26,392 nt of DNA, from IMG/VR virus record IMGVR_UViG_3300042887_000442, positions 1 to 26,392 of that record. One strand, written 5' to 3'. The translations under genes were made by a program, and so were the position numbers. This stretch comes from a virus. Shown here in pieces: positions 25,294 to 26,392 of this stretch (position 1 is its first letter; every line of letters begins with the position of its first letter). The notes below the pieces were generated by a model. That model was not told where the DNA came from. It made no database searches and worked only from the letters and a program-made list of their open reading frames with translations.

Positions 25294-25737
25294 TTATCCA
25301 AAAGCCTTCTTGACTTCTTCTGCTGAAGCAATGCGAACATGCTTACGAGTTAGCCACTTATCTGCTTGTGCCTGTGTGACGATGTTGTATCCCTTTGAAA
25401 TTGATCCAACCTCTTCCCAGCGAACACTCTTTGTTGAGTGAATTGCAACCTTTTCTCCAAGGTCTGCTTCTGGCTTTACTGTCTTGCTTGGACCGTCTGC
25501 TGCCATTGATCCAATAGCACCTGTCTTTGTAAATCCTAGTGACTGAACTGGTTCTTCTGCTGCAGGTGCTTCGACTACTGCCTCGACAACTGGTGCTTCT
25601 ACAACTGGTTCTGCTACTGGTTCTACAACTGGCTCTGCTACTGGTTCTGCTAGTGTCTCAACCACTGGGGCTTCGACATGTGCTTGCTCTTCTGCATTGT
25701 CTGCTGAAAACGGATGATTGTAATTATTGTTTTCCAT
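25294..25737 (-). CDS. Pro/Val/Glu-rich structural protein of the head region
   Basis: 147 residues. Residues about 20-65 are a low-complexity stretch of EPV, EAPVV and AEPVV units, acidic and probably extended. The C-terminal part (EKVAIHSTKSVRWEEVGSIS then KGYNIVTQAQADKWLTRKHV and EEVKKAFG) is a small folded domain. Follows the major capsid gene and has a perfect AGGAGG ribosome site and its own candidate promoter, so it may be made in quantity. It could be a capsid decoration or head-tail joining protein; I do not recognise a named family. Confidence 0.65.
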   Translation of the reverse strand: MENNNYNHPFSADNAEEQAHVEAPVVETLAEPVAEPVVEPVAEPVVEAPVVEAVVEAPAAEEPVQSLGFTKTGAIGSMAADGPSKTVKPEADLGEKVAIHSTKSVRWEEVGSISKGYNIVTQAQADKWLTRKHVRIASAEEVKKAFG

Positions 25738-25755
25738 TGTATCCTCCTTGTTTGT

Positions 25756-25764
25756 ATTATATCA
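25756..25764 (-). promoter_or_regulatory. Extended -10 promoter downstream of the capsid hairpin
   Basis: Minus strand reads TGA-TATAAT, followed by ACAAACAAGGAGGATACAATG, giving a leader of about 12-15 bases to the ATG at 25737. It lies just after the strong hairpin. No clear -35 box. Confidence 0.45.
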
Positions 25765-25776
25765 TTAAAGTATTAA

Positions 25777-25806
25777 GGGGGACAGGAGAGTGAACTCCCG
25801 CCCCCC
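25777..25806 (-). terminator. Strong hairpin, probable terminator, after the major capsid gene
   Basis: Minus-strand RNA folds to a 12-bp stem (GGGGGGCGGGAG with CTCCTGTCCCCC, two G-U pairs) and a 6-base loop, 21 bases after the capsid stop. The following TTAATACTTT is a poor U-tract, so it may be a partial terminator or an mRNA 3'-end stabiliser that lets some transcripts continue. Confidence 0.6.
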
Positions 25807-25827
25807 ATTAAAGGTACTGTTTACAGA

Positions 25828-26392
25828 TTATGAATCTGAAGCAGCGTCAGCGAATGCAATTGCATCCTCTTCTTCCCACTGAATACCAAAGCGGACGAAT
25901 ACTGTGTACTCAATTGTGTCCTTCTTTGCTACGTATTCACGGTTTACAGTGATGTCACGCTGGAATCCCCATACACGGTTTGCAGGGAATGTCAAGTCGA
26001 TATAGCCTGCTGGGTAGTAAGGAACTTCCTGAACTTCGATTCCGAGAACACGAGTTGTACGTGCTCCACCGAATGTCTGTCCGATACCATCAAGGTATGA
26101 CTGACGGTTTGCCTGTGTTGATCCTGGGACCTGTCCAGCAAATGCTTCTGCAACTGCATCAGCAAGTGTACCGTTGTTCTTAACGATTCCACCGAATGCG
26201 TCTGTACCTGCGTAGAACTTAAGATTGTTCTTAAGTGCACGGTACTTACGTGGCATTGCGTTGATGATGCCCTGCATTACATCAGGTGTCCAAGCATTAT
26301 CTGCTACGGTTACAACTGACTCATGTGCATCTCCGTTTGTCTTTACCTTGTTGATAAATCCTGGCATGATTGACAAGAATGCTCCTGTCGCA
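25828..26392 (-). CDS. Major capsid protein, HK97-fold (C-terminal part; 5' end beyond window)
   Basis: The frame is open to the window end (about 187 residues visible), so the true start lies outside; the TTG at 26376 is not a start. The visible part has NAWTPDVMQGIINAMPRKYR, an E-loop/A-domain type middle (GIEVQEVPYYPAGYIDLTFP) and the ending NRVWGFQRDITVNREYVAKK then DTIEYTVFVRFGIQWEEEDA, the pattern I know from C-termini of HK97-fold capsid proteins. G+C is high for this window (50% in one counted line), consistent with codon selection in the most abundant protein. It leads the head-tail joining and tail genes, the standard order. Confidence 0.85.
   Translation of the reverse strand, partial: ATGAFLSIMPGFINKVKTNGDAHESVVTVADNAWTPDVMQGIINAMPRKYRALKNNLKFYAGTDAFGGIVKNNGTLADAVAEAFAGQVPGSTQANRQSYLDGIGQTFGGARTTRVLGIEVQEVPYYPAGYIDLTFPANRVWGFQRDITVNREYVAKKDTIEYTVFVRFGIQWEEEDAIAFADAASDS

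Noticed and set aside
26367-26376. TTG at 26376 as the start of the capsid-like gene
   Set aside because: The frame continues upstream to the window end and the visible part is only the C-terminal portion of a capsid protein.

Overview
This window looks like part of the genome of a long-tailed (siphovirus-type) bacteriophage. Every credible gene lies on the minus strand, so transcription runs from position 26392 towards position 1. Genes are packed with TAATG or ATGA stop/start overlaps, and no tRNA, rRNA, CRISPR array, insertion sequence or integrase was seen. G+C is low: single lines I counted in tail and replication genes ran about 37-43%, while the capsid and tail-tube genes reached about 50%. 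Promoters with an extended -10 element (TGnTATAAT), two of them placed so the transcript would start at the ATG (leaderless), plus the protein content, point weakly to a phage of a low-G+C actinobacterium, for example an aquatic one. The host assignment is inference only.

Layout in transcription order (right to left). (1) Head and connector: 3' part of the major capsid gene (cut by the window end), a strong hairpin/terminator, a promoter, a Pro/Val/Glu-rich structural protein, then a head-tail adaptor, a head-closure-like protein, an HK97-gp10-like protein and a probable tail terminator (26392-22693). (2) Tail: major tail-tube protein with its own promoter, a textbook UUCG terminator, two paralogous tail assembly chaperones (long, then short, each with its own promoter), and a giant 3023-residue tape measure gene that fills a third of the window (22629-11759). 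(3) Tail tip: a distal-tail-like protein, a 1432-residue hub/tail-tip protein with a lectin-like domain, and four smaller tail-tip or fibre proteins (11769-4219). (4) DNA-binding and replication: a 63-residue zinc ribbon, a HTH/AT-hook protein, two small unknown proteins, DnaB-type helicase, an unknown protein, DnaG-type primase and a gp32-like ssDNA-binding protein cut by the window start (4219-1). No lysis cassette separates tail from replication genes.

The most unusual points are: a probable kinase-fold domain (Lys, Glu, D-x4-N and DVG motifs) inside the tape measure protein; duplicated chaperone genes where many phages use a programmed frameshift; a recurring architecture of extended -10 promoters, including leaderless starts that follow a terminator or a stop codon directly; and a tape measure C-terminus with a long Thr-Pro repeat and two calcium-loop-like motifs.
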